DNA from: Arctopsyche grandis
Taxonomy: Eukaryota; Arthropoda; Insecta; Trichoptera; Hydropsychidae
Assembly: GCF_051622035.1 (NCBI RefSeq)
Contig: NC_135356.1
Location: forward strand, 6,670,579 to 6,734,578
Direction of reading: 5' to 3'
Length of the DNA: 64,000 nucleotides
The notes beneath the pieces are model-generated. The model saw only the letters and a list, made by a program, of their open reading frames with translations, was not told the origin of the DNA and did not search any database. Shown here in pieces: positions 10,697 through 22,673 of the stretch; within the stretch, counting starts at the first letter, position 1, and every line of letters begins with the position of its first letter. A program made the translations under genes and the position numbers.

Positions 10697-11105
10697 CCGG
10701 AGCCTGAGGGGGCCGTGTATTGTTCAAAGGTTGTAAATGCATTTTTAAAGGTTTGCCGAACAATGGATAGCACTGTGACTATCCTACCTCTAGTGATGAA
10801 TGTTGTGGTGCTAGGTGGCCTGTTCTATGTTTACTGGATTGTGCATGACTCCGTCTCCAACTTTCAAGATCACCACCTCACTCGCTCCCCCATTTATATG
10901 CAGTGGCGACTCGTTCCTATACATTGCGGCGCTGACGTTGACGTCGTAGCTGGACTCGCTAGTTGTAGGTAGGTAGCCATTGTCTGCTCGGTTGTTGTTG
11001 TGCTGCGACAAAGGCGGGCGGATAGCTTACCCGTTCGGTGAACCTTTAACAATACATTTACAACAATTGAACAATACGCGGCACCCTCTGGGTCCGGGTT
11101 TTACT
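10697..11105. mobile_element. Element with ~70-bp inverted repeats related to the 58769 MITE
   Basis: The left arm (about 10697-10767) and right arm (about 11034-11105) are imperfect reverse complements. They contain GTGTATTGTTCAAAGGTTG and AATGCATTTTTAAAGGTT and their complements. A 133-bp MITE with the same arm sequence lies at 58769-58901. Here the arms enclose about 265 bp of GC-richer DNA (10768-11033) absent from the short copy. No clear TSD was found. Confidence 0.7.
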
Positions 11106-14100
11106 AATAATCGAGCAATAAAGATCCTCTTCCACCCAAACACAACCGTGTGTTTCTATAGACCGTGGGACACGATCAACATACCACTTAAATTCCCACG
11201 CTGCCTAAAATATGAATTTTAACTATTTCTTTTAATCTTTTTTTCAGTAATAGAAATAATAATCTTATTCATATTATTGGTTTCGTAGGATAATTGAGTT
11301 TTACAAATATCTTTCAAAGCAAGACAAACAACAAAACAAAATATATTTGGAAGTTAACATTCTTTTTCTGGGAATAATCGACGTGTTTATTTATACCTGA
11401 CAGTGTTCTAAAGAATTTCAATATTCTATTTTTGTTGGTTTAGTATTTTAATTCAAGTTCATAATAACACATTAAACAACGTGGATAGTGGAAGCTGGAT
11501 TCTGATACTGGGCTGGTCAATAAAACAGAAGGGAATTCTAGTTGTCCCACAAAAATGAATGTAGATTTATATACAGTTTTACCCTTGTTTCAAATAAGAC
11601 TTTATTAAAACTAGAGGCCTGTATGAACATAATTATGCACTCGGTAAAATATCGCAATTCGGATCAATGGAATTAATAATTTAAAGTTAAATAAATTTTT
11701 TTGAAAAACAATTCATATTTTTGTGGACCAATCATGTGAACGGTGATATGCCGCGTCTCTTTCCACGATATACGATTCCAAGCGGAGAAAGAGGGGAAAA
11801 AAAACAATATTTGAAAATATATATATAGTATATATGTATATTTGACTTTTGTTAATTTTTATACATTTAATACTGCCTATGAATGTTAGATTCGGCAGTT
11901 ACAATATATTCGTACATTTTTAATTCACCTTTATTTCATTTATCACTATACTCATCTATTACATCAATAACTTATTCAAACGAAAACGTATCAAGTCATT
12001 TTCATTCGAACAACTGAAATATAATATATTCAGTTTTTTAAACCGAGAACAATCAATTAACACTAAATCTCATTAAAATATATTTAACGCGCAGGAGCCA
12101 TTCTAAAAATGTCCAGGGTTCATTTTTTCATTGTTAATTAGACATCAATAAAATTGTATTAATATTATAATTTCTTATTACATATATTCTGTGACTGGAT
12201 CATGAAATTAAATATCAAACTACATATATATTATGTATAATACGATAATCTCTTAGTATTTACTGATACAATACTAGACATGGTCCTATATGTTTTTCAA
12301 AAATCTTTTTTATAAGACACTATGCAAAATTATTACATGCAATTTTTAAATCCTACAAAAATTGTCTATGAAAACTATATTTTATTACGGATTATAAACT
12401 GAGTATGTCTCTCATTACAAAAGATGCGGAAAAAGTCCTTTACAAATTATTTTTTAATACAACTAATTGCATATTTTTTGCTATTTTTAGATTATGTGCG
12501 AAGATTTATCTAAAATCTGAATTCTCTCTGCAGAAAAATATACCGAATTTGATGCGTTCTGATATCACGTAAAATTCCATGATTAAATAAAACGTTACAT
12601 CGGTAAAATAAAAAATTGAATTCAAAAGGACTTTTTACCGTACATTAAATTTAGTATAGTATCTCGTTACATTATACATTATAAATATACATTAAAAAAT
12701 AAACATAAATAATAATTAAATATACACGCATAGCAAAATAAAAATTTAATATACAAAATAAGAAAGATAAAATTCAACAAATTTTTTTTTTTTTTGGTTA
12801 AAAACTTACATCAATATTTCTATAACATGGTTATAATAGTACAATTGCCTTGTGTTAAAGATAAAAGTTTAATATATATTTTATATATATGTATGTATAT
12901 ATGAACTAAAATTTGACAGCGTCAAATTATGTATGTATAGATATTTGGTATTCAATTTCGAGCAAAACTTGACGAAAGATCATCGGTATTGATTTGTTAT
13001 AGGAATCCCCAAACTGAATACTGGTAAAACAAAAACTCGGTATCGTAAATAGTACTCGTATTCGAATTTAATGATGCATCAGGTCTTCGTTAAATTTCTC
13101 CTTGACTAGATTGAACAGTTTATGAACATACATATATAATGAGTGTGAAAAAATTTAAAATACATAATACTTGAGAATGCTTTTTTCGTTAGCAAAACGA
13201 CATTTTAATTTTTAAATGCATGTACATATAATAAATTCATCAAATACGATTAACCCTTTGCGTTCTGAATTAATATGAAAAAAAAAATCACGTGTAATTG
13301 AAGATTATAACTGGAAAAAAATAGAAATAAAATTAACAGACAGAATGGCAATTCGTTTCAGGTACACTGTGTCATAAACTTATTGAGGTGGCTATGGTGT
13401 TGTATTCACACTTTATACGCTATATAAAGTTACTATTGTCTATACTCACAGAACATAAAACTCACATCATCAAATAATCATATAACGAACCACTCAAATG
13501 ATTGTTTTGTGCATTGAAATGTGGGGAATCGTTACATGTCAGTTGACAAATATTAGTTCAGTATCAAGAGTGCGAAAATAGATAGATTAGAAGACTCCAG
13601 CTTAGAAACGGTAGATTCGTCCATCGAACAGTTCATTCTTCACCTCTTGCACCTAATAAATGCATGTTTGGTTAATCGTATGGGCTTTTCCAGCAAAGGT
13701 GTGCCACCACTATGAAGATTAGACCACCTATATATATATGTATACATAATACATAAATACGGTATGGAAAAAATCATCCCATATTTTTAAATTTGCCCTA
13801 AAAACTGCTAGACTAAAAGCAGTACGAAAATAAAACAAATGAAACTAATTTAATTTTATAATCGACAATAAATACGCAACATTTCAAAAAAAATTACTAT
13901 TCATTTGTTTGTGTTTTCTCATACAGTGTGTGTGTACCTTATTTTTACTAGACTTTTCTATGTTTTTCTCTTTATTATATTGTGTGACTATTCAATTGTT
14001 TAAAACATGGTATACATGTGTAATTCGTTATTTGTTTTGGGGAGTACAAATTTTGTAAAAAGTGGAGCGTTTTGATTGTATATATGCACATATATTATAT

Positions 14101-14550
14101 ACACAGGTGTCCTAAAAAAACTGTACAAAATTGATTGCTATGTTATGTTTATTTCCTTACATTTAATTCAAGTGTTACAATAAAGATAAAACCATGAAAT
14201 TATTTTTATCATCTACAAATGTGATTAGAATAATCTTGATAAATCATCAGCTAGAAAAAAAGTGGAATTACTATGCTTTTACATATGTATATTTACCGGA
14301 TCTAAAGAGTGTTGTTGTAATTATCGATAAAAGGTTTGATTAAACTTTCACACTTTGATAAAACCGTCAATGGTTTCCTTAACCGTAACACAATCGGACA
14401 ATGCAATTTGTTTTTGTTTCATTTTTTGGACAACCTGCATACATATATGTTTGTCAGTCTCAAACCGGTCGACTATAAGAACTTTTATTTATTTCTAGTC
14501 ATAGATGTTAACTCTTCTAGTGTTACTCTAGAAAGGAGATTAGTTTAGTA
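11106..14550. other. Long AT-rich stretch without a recognisable gene
   Basis: Only short, low-complexity ORFs on both strands. No conserved exon, tRNA-like or terminal-repeat signal was found. It lies 3' of the minus-strand RhoGAP gene and may contain part of its 3' UTR. Confidence 0.5.
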
Positions 14551-14559
14551 ATTTAATTG

Positions 14560-14995
14560 TCATTGTTGGCCATCAATGTTTAAGAGATTACCAAAGAGCC
14601 AATGAGTTTGGACTAATTTCAAAAGATGGACGATATCAAGCGAAAGTCTCAAGGAGAATTGGAATGACAAAAATCACCAATGACTATCTGAAAAAAACCA
14701 GACAGTGAGACGTATGAACGTCTTCATCTTTTAGGATGAGGGAAATACTTCCCAAATCCTATCCTATGTATCTTGGACATACATAAAGAGTCTCGAGATG
14801 TTGAGGATAGCGGATGAAAAATCGAGCAAAAGGATGGTGTCTTGCAAGATGGACAAACCGAATTAGGGAATTAACTGCCTGTTTAAACGCTGCCACCAAC
14901 TTGACTACAGGACTTTGAAAGATAGGGGGTGAATCATGATTCAAGTACCAAACATGACATGCGACCATGAACGTTCAGCACAGCAATATGAGAAG
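14560..14995 (+). mobile_element. Old LINE remnant (possible RT C-terminus)
   Basis: Plus-strand translation of 14820-14995 resembles the tail of RTE-like reverse transcriptases (GWCLARWTNRIRELT, then many breaks). It is too decayed for a family call and could be chance similarity. Confidence 0.35.
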
Positions 14996-15975
14996 AAAAA
15001 CAGTATATGTACATATATTGAGTTTCGTTCATATAAAGTTATTAACGAAACGCATCATATTCAATAATATAAAATTGTTTTCATAAAATATTCTATCAAG
15101 TCACAAACAAACGACAAACTGATCAACTTCTTAAAATAATAAAATGGTCAAATTATCAGCACACATCTGTCGTTGGTAAACAATACACAGAACATTAAAG
15201 AATTCATTACATCGAAAGCAACACAACTAATACTGCATCTGCAGCATTTCAATAACATTTTAAAGCAGTTCACGCGTTGATTTACTAAACGACAAAGCAG
15301 TGGTCATCAATCATTGGTGCTAAGATACAATGCATACTCAGATCTTATATACGTACAATAGAATATTTAAAAAAAAATGTAAATAGTGTGGGTGTCAAAT
15401 GCCTCAAGTCTAAAACTGATTCTGAAGATATGTCAACTCATTCGAGCACTGAAAAAAATCAATTCAATTCGAATGTTGGTCAACCTCAAAATAACAAAAA
15501 AATATCGTCGATAAAAAGGAAGATATGTTATATAATGACTAAGATTTGTTTATGTTTAAAATAACAGACCACTAGCCGATTTCTAGTGTTGCATGATAAA
15601 AAATTTTCTTGTGTTGAATTTTCATCAATATCAACTCTCGATTGATAAAATAATCATTAATAATCTCGGTAAATATTCACGGTCATTTACACATTATAAA
15701 ATCAATTTCACAATATATGTATTGAAAAACGTGTATATAGATCTAAATTCAGACTATAATTTCTAAATAATCAATACCTAGTATGTTTATAATAATCATA
15801 ATTATATTATAGTTTGGTAAAGCTCGAATAGGGTGAAATATCCCAACAAAAAAAAACAAATAAAAGTAAACAAATGGAATTTATAAGTTTATAAATAGGA
15901 AAAAATAATAATTAATACGGAATGTCAAAAAAAAAATGAAAATAAAAATGGAAACTAGAAAATGTGAATGTTAAA

Positions 15976-18692
15976 TTATATAATAAATATGCTCTCCTGA
16001 TTTTGAAGGACAAAATCAGTGAAGCAATTAATGGGCGTAATAGCTTGTAAGGACATTTGACCAGAAGGTGGCCACACCAAATTCGGACCGATTACAACTG
16101 CTAAATTACTGCTCGTCATTTTGTTGAGATCACACCTGTCCATTACCTGTACAACAAACAAACAATATATCACACCAGCAACTTGCAAAATGGAAAGACG
16201 GAGATGAGAATCTCGTCCAACCGCAAAAAAATTTTACATTACAACGCGACTTACTTTCCATAAAAATTGCATGATATATTTCAGCAATTTATAATTGTCG
16301 ATTGGTAACTTTTCTAAAATGAGGATTTTAACTTTTCGTGGTTTGTCCTCTTTAGGCCAAGCTGTAATTAGTCATTAAAAATTCAACATCAGACAAATTA
16401 CATATGTAGGTGCTTCATATAAATACATAATGATTCAAAAAATACTCGCTTTGAAACTGCGTGATTTCTTCATACAATTCGAAGGTCATGATCGGCTCCT
16501 CCAGGTCCCTCAAGAACGTTTTTAACATTACTGCTGCCAAATGAGGATTGCCGTCAAAGTCAATCTCTTCGCCTATATTGCAATCGTTTTGAAATCGTTT
16601 CACCATAATGCCGCTGACCGACCTCCTGAAAATCCCTTCAGTTTCCAGGGCTAAACATGAAAAGATAATAAACACAAATAAAGTAAAAAGGGAAACGCTC
16701 TCACAATACGTAATTATACATACATAAACGCTGCAATTTGATTAAAAAATCTCACACTACAATAAATTCTTCATATAACATTCTGTCTCCAAAAACAGGT
16801 CTGGTAGATCATACATTACTGTTTTATTACATATGATAGAAATATATGATAAAGAGGTAGATGTGGGTTTTTGTTCATTTGAGGTGAATTTTTAACTTTG
16901 TTATTTTCAGGCACGATATGGGTAATGAGTGTAATTTCATCAAAATCATTAGGTTAAGTTAGAATCGCTTGTTTAATAGTATAAGAAATTCATCATATAA
17001 AAGCAACACATTTATGTATATCTAAAGATTTAATGAAGGGATTTAAATTCTCATCTAAAATAATTAATCTATAAAAAAAAACAATAGCAAACAGATCGCA
17101 AATCGCAAAATTAAAATTATAGATAAACTTCGACATACGCATAATGTGTTGACAATTGGCAGAAGTGTAAAATTAATGAAATTGTATGTATATTAGAAGG
17201 AAAAATAAAGTAAAAAAAATTACGTCTCTTGCAACATACCACGTTCTGCCCAAGCAACGATAAACACAAATGAAATGCGCAGAAAAAAAAGTCCCTTTTA
17301 AACACAAACACAGAAAAAATTATTGACATAAATTATTGTATATAATTAAGTTTCTTACCATCGGGTTGAGATAAATATTCGACACACTGTCTTACAATAG
17401 GAGGTATAGACTCGGACATTTTTGGGTTATTGTCTTTGATGAACTGCAACGAAACCCCAAACTGCTGAGTCGTCGGATATGTAACCTGAGGCTTTTTTTG
17501 ATTGGTGAGTTTAGCGCTGTCCTGCGACGACAGTCCAAAAGCATTCTGCGCATTGGCAGTAGCCGCCGCCTTGCTGTTCTTGACGAGGAGATCGGCGTCA
17601 TGTCTGACAAGTCCAACACAACAACGTTAAAAAAATTTAAAAAAACCAAGAAATCAAAACACCTCAACAGCAAATAACAAACAAATTACTTGAGAACGGC
17701 CTCCGGAATGCCTATTTTAAGCAGATTTAAATGTTGACCAAGCTCGTGCAGATAATTCACGTACATCATCTTCCTGCCGAATTTGACGCTGATAGCAGGC
17801 TTCAACATCTGCCACACTATCCTTATGAAGTTGGTGGGATGGACTAAATATAGAGCTTTCAAGTTCTTTTTATATTTCCGATCGAACGCTTTGTAAGCCT
17901 GCCACAGCCACGAAAATGACGGTTTATTTTTACTGGTCAGGCCATAATGGAAATAAACAACGCTATAATCCTGTTCCACATACTTGTCTAAGGTGAATAT
18001 TAAATATCTACAAATAAATAAATAAAAAAGACACGTATAAAACAAAGCATTCATATGAAATTTAAGCAATTCAAAATGTTTCCGCACTTAAGGAGTACAT
18101 CTGGCGGTAGTTCGGTATTATTTGGTAGTCTACAAGCCGACACTATAATGATACGACGGCCGATCGCATCGTCTCCGACGACTTCTACAAGCCGTTTCCT
18201 ATCGAGCTCCGCAAAAGTATCACCGTCGGCAATACCCAAGCCATCGTTCAATCCGAATAGTCCGGGCACAGCCATGGAGTCTGCCTCGTCTCCGACCTGA
18301 AATCAAATTCAAAATTACAATAAAATGGAACACACTTAAAAAAGAAAGATAAAATGCGACAAAATAAAAACCTGAGTGTAGACTTGGGGCGCTTGAGCTA
18401 GTTCTTCTTCGAAGTTTTCTTCGATAGTTCCATCGCTAACGGGACTTTCCATATCTAATATCCCTCCGATGGGTTCGCGAATATCCGTCGGTATGACGAC
18501 TGCAAATTCGGAACGTGACAATCAATCGAATTTCAGAACTGAACTGTACAATCTACAACGAATCAAAAGGCTTACCATTATCTGTGTTTAACAATTCCGA
18601 ATCGTCGAATTCTAAATTCGGCTCGTAGTCGTGGTTATCAGACAAACTCGGATATGGATCGTCAGGGTCCACATAAGAGTCCCGGGACAGTG
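15976..18692 (-). CDS. RhoGAP68F: BCH/Sec14-RhoGAP protein, ARHGAP1/RhoGAP68F-like (8 exons; 5' end missing)
   Basis: A GTPase-activating protein for Rho/Cdc42-type GTPases with an N-terminal lipid/GTPase-binding CRAL-TRIO-like (BCH) module. Exons: 18576-18692, 18372-18499, 18088-18296, 17690-18007, 17359-17603, 16450-16650, 16255-16361 and 15976-16146 (stop 15976-15978); phases agree throughout and give about 497 aa. First come acidic residues ([18 protein letters not shown]). The BCH module follows in exons 3-5 ([72 protein letters not shown]). The RhoGAP domain follows in exons 5-8 ([17 protein letters not shown] with the arginine finger, [38 protein letters not shown]). The first listed exon begins with two bases of a split codon, so an upstream exon with the ATG exists but was not identified. 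Intron 16362-16449 appears to be GC-AG. Confidence 0.9.
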
Positions 18693-18744
18693 CTGCAAAA
18701 AAATAAATAAACAGTAAATAATCTTTGCCTGAAGAAAAAGATCT

Positions 18745-19137
18745 TCGATCGATGTGTTTTGTGTGGATGTGAAACTTGGACATTGAACGCCAAATAAGCA
18801 TGGAACATTGTATACTTGGCATAACGAGGAAAGACAGGAAACGGAACACGTGGGTGAGAAGTATAACAAAGTTTGTGGATATAGTGGAGATTAAAATGGC
18901 AATGGGCGGGCCGGGCCATGTGGCTAAAAGAAAGGACGAAAAATGGACAATAGAAGTGCTAGAATGATACCCGAGAGAATGCAAACGGGTAATAAGAAGA
19001 CCGCAGGTAAGACGGGTAGGCGAAATTTGGAAAATGTGTGGGGTGAGATAGGTGAAAGTTGCGCAAAACAGACGAGTGGAAGCGTGTTGGAGAGGCCTTC
19101 ATCCAGCAGTGGATGGTGAATGGCTGTAGACGATAAT
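18745..19137 (+). mobile_element. RTE-like LINE C-terminal fragment (second family)
   Basis: Plus-strand reading gives CETWTLNAK, then HCILGITRKDRKRNTWVRSI, a frameshift, WQWAGRAMW-type residues and GEAFIQQWMVNG, the standard end of RTE-type reverse transcriptases. It is distinct from the family at 20059. It lies in the 5' intron or flank of the RhoGAP gene. A related tail piece is at 23755-23830, minus. Confidence 0.75.
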
Positions 19138-19139
19138 GA

Positions 19140-20046
19140 ATCTTTCACTTATCATATACTGTAGCATACGGTTATTTCTATTAGCGAAAATCCATACAAC
19201 AGTTTATTTTATAGAACAGGATCAATAGTACAACCAATTTATTATAGATACAAAGATAAAAGTTTGATAAGAAACTAGGTATACTAATTTGTGAACAGCA
19301 CATAAGATATTAAATATAAGCATCGGTACAGATAAAAAAAAACAACCGTATAGTATATATGTTTCAGTATTACAAAGATTACGTAATAAATCATTTAATA
19401 TTTTATTACAGGGTGTAAAGAAAAGATCGATAGAGTTGCGAGTGTTGAATATGTTGGTTCCGTCTGACAAAACTACACACATGCAATCAAGTGACTCATT
19501 CTTACAAAAATTTAGACACAGTGAACAGTCCATTAGCACGGTCAATTATAACAAAAGTGGTGAGATGCCGTTTGTTGATATTGAAGAAAAGGAATTTTGT
19601 CATTTAAATGGTATGTATGTCGAAGAAGTGCACACAATTATCGAAGTTCGACATCAATACAAAACTATTGAAATAAACTATTAAATCACCCGCGTATTAG
19701 CCGACAACTAGGAGAGTTGAAACGTGAATGAATTTAAAACAGGGTACTGTCGAAGTTTATATATGATTTAAAATAGAAACGAAGTAGTGCAGTATTTCAT
19801 GTCGAGTGCACTTATTTATACAAAATTTACGCGTGTGGCGCATTTTTCTGGTTTTAGAATAGGTTGTGTATACAAATCGAGCGGGAATGTATGCGAATGT
19901 GTAAATTTGTACCTAAATAGAGAGGCGTATTTGAAGCGGAAATGGATTGCAGGCTCGTGTTTCATGAAATATATAGAAATCCATCAAAATATATGTATAA
20001 TACAAAATATATAGAAGTCAACGTGATTAATCACTATTTATACTTT
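19140..20046. other. Spacer upstream of RhoGAP; first exon may lie here
   Basis: No confident coding exon. One minus-strand segment (about 19500-19527, starting ATGGACTGT and followed by GTAAGA) has the right phase to supply the missing RhoGAP start, but it has no conservation evidence and could be chance. Confidence 0.3.
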
Positions 20047-20058
20047 TAGTAAGTGTCT

Positions 20059-20863
20059 TCTTCTTCTTGTTAATGCCTTGTCCGCATCCGGACGTTGGCG
20101 ACCACCTCGTCGATTATTTGAATATATCCGCATCGGTCTTCAGCGGCTCGGAACACCTCTTCGGCGCTCATATCGGTCCACATGCGCATGTTTCGAAGCC
20201 AAGATAACTTTTTCCTGCCAATCCATTTTTTTCCTTCTATTTTCCCCATGGTTATCAAACGGAGAAATTCGTATTTTGGACCCCGTATCATGTGTCCGAG
20301 GTACTCCATCTTTCTCCGCTTGATGACAGAAACAAGTTCCCTGCCTCTCCCCATCATGCCGAGGACAGCTTCGTTTGATATCTTTTTGGTCCACGGAATC
20401 TTCAGCATACGCCTATAGACCCACATCTCAAAAGCTTCAATGCGGCTGATCATCTTGGTTTTCAGAGTCCACGTCTCACATCCGTGTAGTAATACTGTCC
20501 AGACGTAGCTCTTCGCGAATCTCAACCGCGTATGAAGATTGAGATGCTTGTTTGTAAGGGCCGCCTTCATTTTTACAAATGCTGTTCTAGCCATCTCGAT
20601 GCGGATTTTTAGATCTTCATCTGGGTCCATCTCTTCATTCAGCCAGGTACCCAGGTATTTGAATCTTTTTACTCTTTCTATCACCTCTCCATCCAAGGTT
20701 AGATTCCCGGTGTCTGTTTGCATTCTATCTACTATCATAAATTTTGTTTTCTTTAGATTTATGCGCAGACCTCTTCGATTGCTTTCTTGATGTACACGGT
20801 CTAGAGATCTTTGCAGGTCTGCTAAATTTTCAGCGACTAGTGCCGTGTCATCAGCATATCTTA
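20059..20863 (-). mobile_element. 5'-truncated RTE LINE copy with 12-bp TSD
   Basis: Flanked by an exact 12-bp duplication TAGTAAGTGTCT (20047-20058 and 20864-20875), the mark of target-primed retrotransposition. The minus strand reads from the reverse-transcriptase active-site box (YADDTALVAENLADLQRS, bases about 20841-20858 for YADDTA). It continues through KTKFMIVDRMQTDTG, RFKYLGTWLNEE, LHGCETWTLK, EAFEMWVYRRMLKIPWTKK and [10 protein letters not shown] to a stop at 20070-20072, then a short AAGAAGAAG tail. The frame is open over the 222 codons from the internal Met. It is nearly identical to 61510-62190, so the family moved fairly recently. The 5' part (endonuclease and early RT) is missing. 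Confidence 0.93.
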
Positions 20864-20935
20864 TAGTAAGTGTCTACATATTATGTAATCGATCTATCTA
20901 ATCTAATCTAAGTGTTAATAAGGACTTTAAAGAAA

Positions 20936-21360
20936 TTATTTATTTTATTTTAAATAGATATACCAGGAAGGCTTGACAGATAGACCCCAATGCACCTTCC
21001 TAGATAATTAATCACAAACATTGCAGCATTTTTATAACATAAATCGACTGAAGAACACGAAATCAACAAATAATTAATTAATTAATCCATTGAGACATCT
21101 ATGGATTTAGATTTGTGCATAAATATTTACATACATATTTAAATCAAATTCAAATATTTGTGACAACAGGTAGGATGATTTTCACCAATTTGAGGAACCG
21201 TTTAAACAATTAAAATCAGATAAATTGACAAACTCTGATAAGAAACGATCGACTCGGAGTCACAAATATCCAAACCTAACCAGCAGTATTAAAGATTAGC
21301 ATGGGATCGAGCCCAGTAATCTCTCGGTGCTAAAAATAAACGCAACCAACGAGCCATACT
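20936..21360 (-). mobile_element. tRNA-derived SINE
   Basis: On the minus strand the head resembles a tRNA promoter: a box A-like TGGCTCGTTGGTTGCG and box B GGCTCGATCCC (about 21303-21313). A conserved body follows (GGAGTCACAAAT-type, TATCAGAGTTTG-type, GAAACGGTTCC-type). The tail contains a hairpin (CCAGGAAGG / CCTTCCTGG) before an ATTTTATTT-type end. Relatives: 24926-25378, 25925-26157, 26185-26400, 40246-40600 and a tail at 63841-63925. Confidence 0.85.
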
Positions 21361-21377
21361 AATGGATGAATTACATA

Positions 21378-21831
21378 TCTATATATTTATAAAAATCAAT
21401 GTTTGTCTGTCACGTATGCGTTCCTATGCTATTCAACCGATTGCGATGAAACTTACTTGAGTTATTGTGTGTATGCCCGCGATGGTTTCCGTAAAAAATC
21501 GCCCAAAAACGGGAACGGGAAAACAGGAATGAGTGGCATTGCAACACAATAATTTTAAAATGTGTTCGCGTCGCCACCTGTGTTGTTAGGGTAAAATAAG
21601 CAATCAATTTAACAATTTCAAATGTGTTCGCCGCCTGCGTTTTTCCGACAAATTATCATTACTTTAAAATTTAATTTGATTATTAAGTATTAATTTGAAA
21701 CTGAAACATTTACATTTACATCGAGAAGCACGAACCAAAACGCTGGATAGGTCATATTACCACGACTTTAACTCGGGAATGGGAACTGCATGCGTTATTG
21801 TGGCATTGCAACGCATGCTGGGTTCAGCTAG
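21378..21831 (+). mobile_element. Non-autonomous Helitron-like element (454 bp)
   Basis: Starts TCTATATATTTATAAAAA directly after an A and ends CTAG directly before a T, as Helitrons insert between A and T without TSD. Just upstream of the end is a hairpin with a perfect 9-bp stem (GCATGCGTT ... AACGCATGC, about 21788-21818) and 13 bases to the terminus. No Rep/helicase coding. A second family member, 60931-61351, shares the start and the hairpin. Confidence 0.85.
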
Positions 21832-22289
21832 TATTATAATAAAAAGCAACGAGAGGGGAAAAAGCTAATTAGGCCCCTATTTTTGTGACCACAGCACCAA
21901 TGAGTAGCCGCCCTTCAGTCAAAAGGCACAGAATTTTTTTTTCCCCAAAGCTCAGAATTCCTCTCAGCAACCCTATGTATATTATAGTGATACTGATTTT
22001 ATAAGAGAAATCTTAAACTTGATTCTATATTGCATATAAGATGAACATGTAGATTCAGTAGCGTTAAGTCATAATAAAAGTGTAGCTCTTTTTTTTGTTT
22101 TATTATACATAGTGTTGCGTAGGGGTAGGTTCAGGATCCAAATGAAAGACCAAAGTCGCTTCACAGCATTTGTTCAACGATTCAAGAGGTCCCCCCGTAA
22201 CCACCACTCACTCCAAAATACTTGATCTACGGTGTGCGCTTCTATAAAGGACAAGTTGCCCAGCATAGCATCCCCGATCCGTTGGCGTG
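21832..22289. other. Spacer, no gene recognised
   Basis: No conserved ORF; a run of T's at about 22089-22099. Nothing further seen. Confidence 0.4.
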
Positions 22290-22420
22290 TCTATTTTATA
22301 GACACGTAGGTCTACCTCACGGGACCGAAAGTGAAAAGGTCGAAAAAGTAAATATCGGAAGGCAAAGATCGAAAATCGAAAGATCAAAAAAAAAGGGTCC
22401 ATGGTAAACGGTACTATGTA
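22290..22420. repeat. Interspersed repeat also found in the 25-kb palindrome
   Basis: The segment containing AAATATCGGAAGGCAAAGAT, CGAAAATCGAAAGAT and CATGGTAAACGGTAC matches 25480-25570 and its inverted copy at about 25733-25815. It adjoins a hAT MITE here. Confidence 0.8.
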
Positions 22421-22434
22421 TATATAATATATAT

Positions 22435-22602
22435 CAGTGGCATGCGGTGAAATTATCTCTCTTTTTGTCATACAGCCTTGTTTAATGTGCGCGCGCAGAA
22501 TACGGGAGGAATAGCCTGTACCTCTTGTTCCTGTTGTATCCTGCTCGCGCAAATTAAGTGAGGATGTACGACGGGGGGGAGAGAGACTTTTACCGCACGT
22601 TA

Positions 22603-22605
<3 letters not shown>
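22435..22605. mobile_element. hAT-type MITE (171 bp)
   Basis: Starts CAGTGGCATGCGGT and ends ACCGCACGTTACTG, with an 8-bp flanking repeat ATATATAT (22427-22434 and 22606-22613). The TSD is weak evidence here because the right flank is a TA array. A sibling with an unambiguous TSD lies at 43431-43599. Confidence 0.85.

Positions 22606-22672
<67 letters not shown>
22606..22672. repeat. (TA)n microsatellite
   Basis: 67 bp of uninterrupted TA directly abutting the 3' end of the hAT MITE. Confidence 0.98.

Positions 22673-22673
<1 letters not shown>

Noticed and set aside
10129-10773. 214-aa minus-strand ORF rich in Pro, Ser and Arg
   Set aside because: It follows GC-rich composition and homopolymers, has no recognisable domain, and overlaps a repeat arm.
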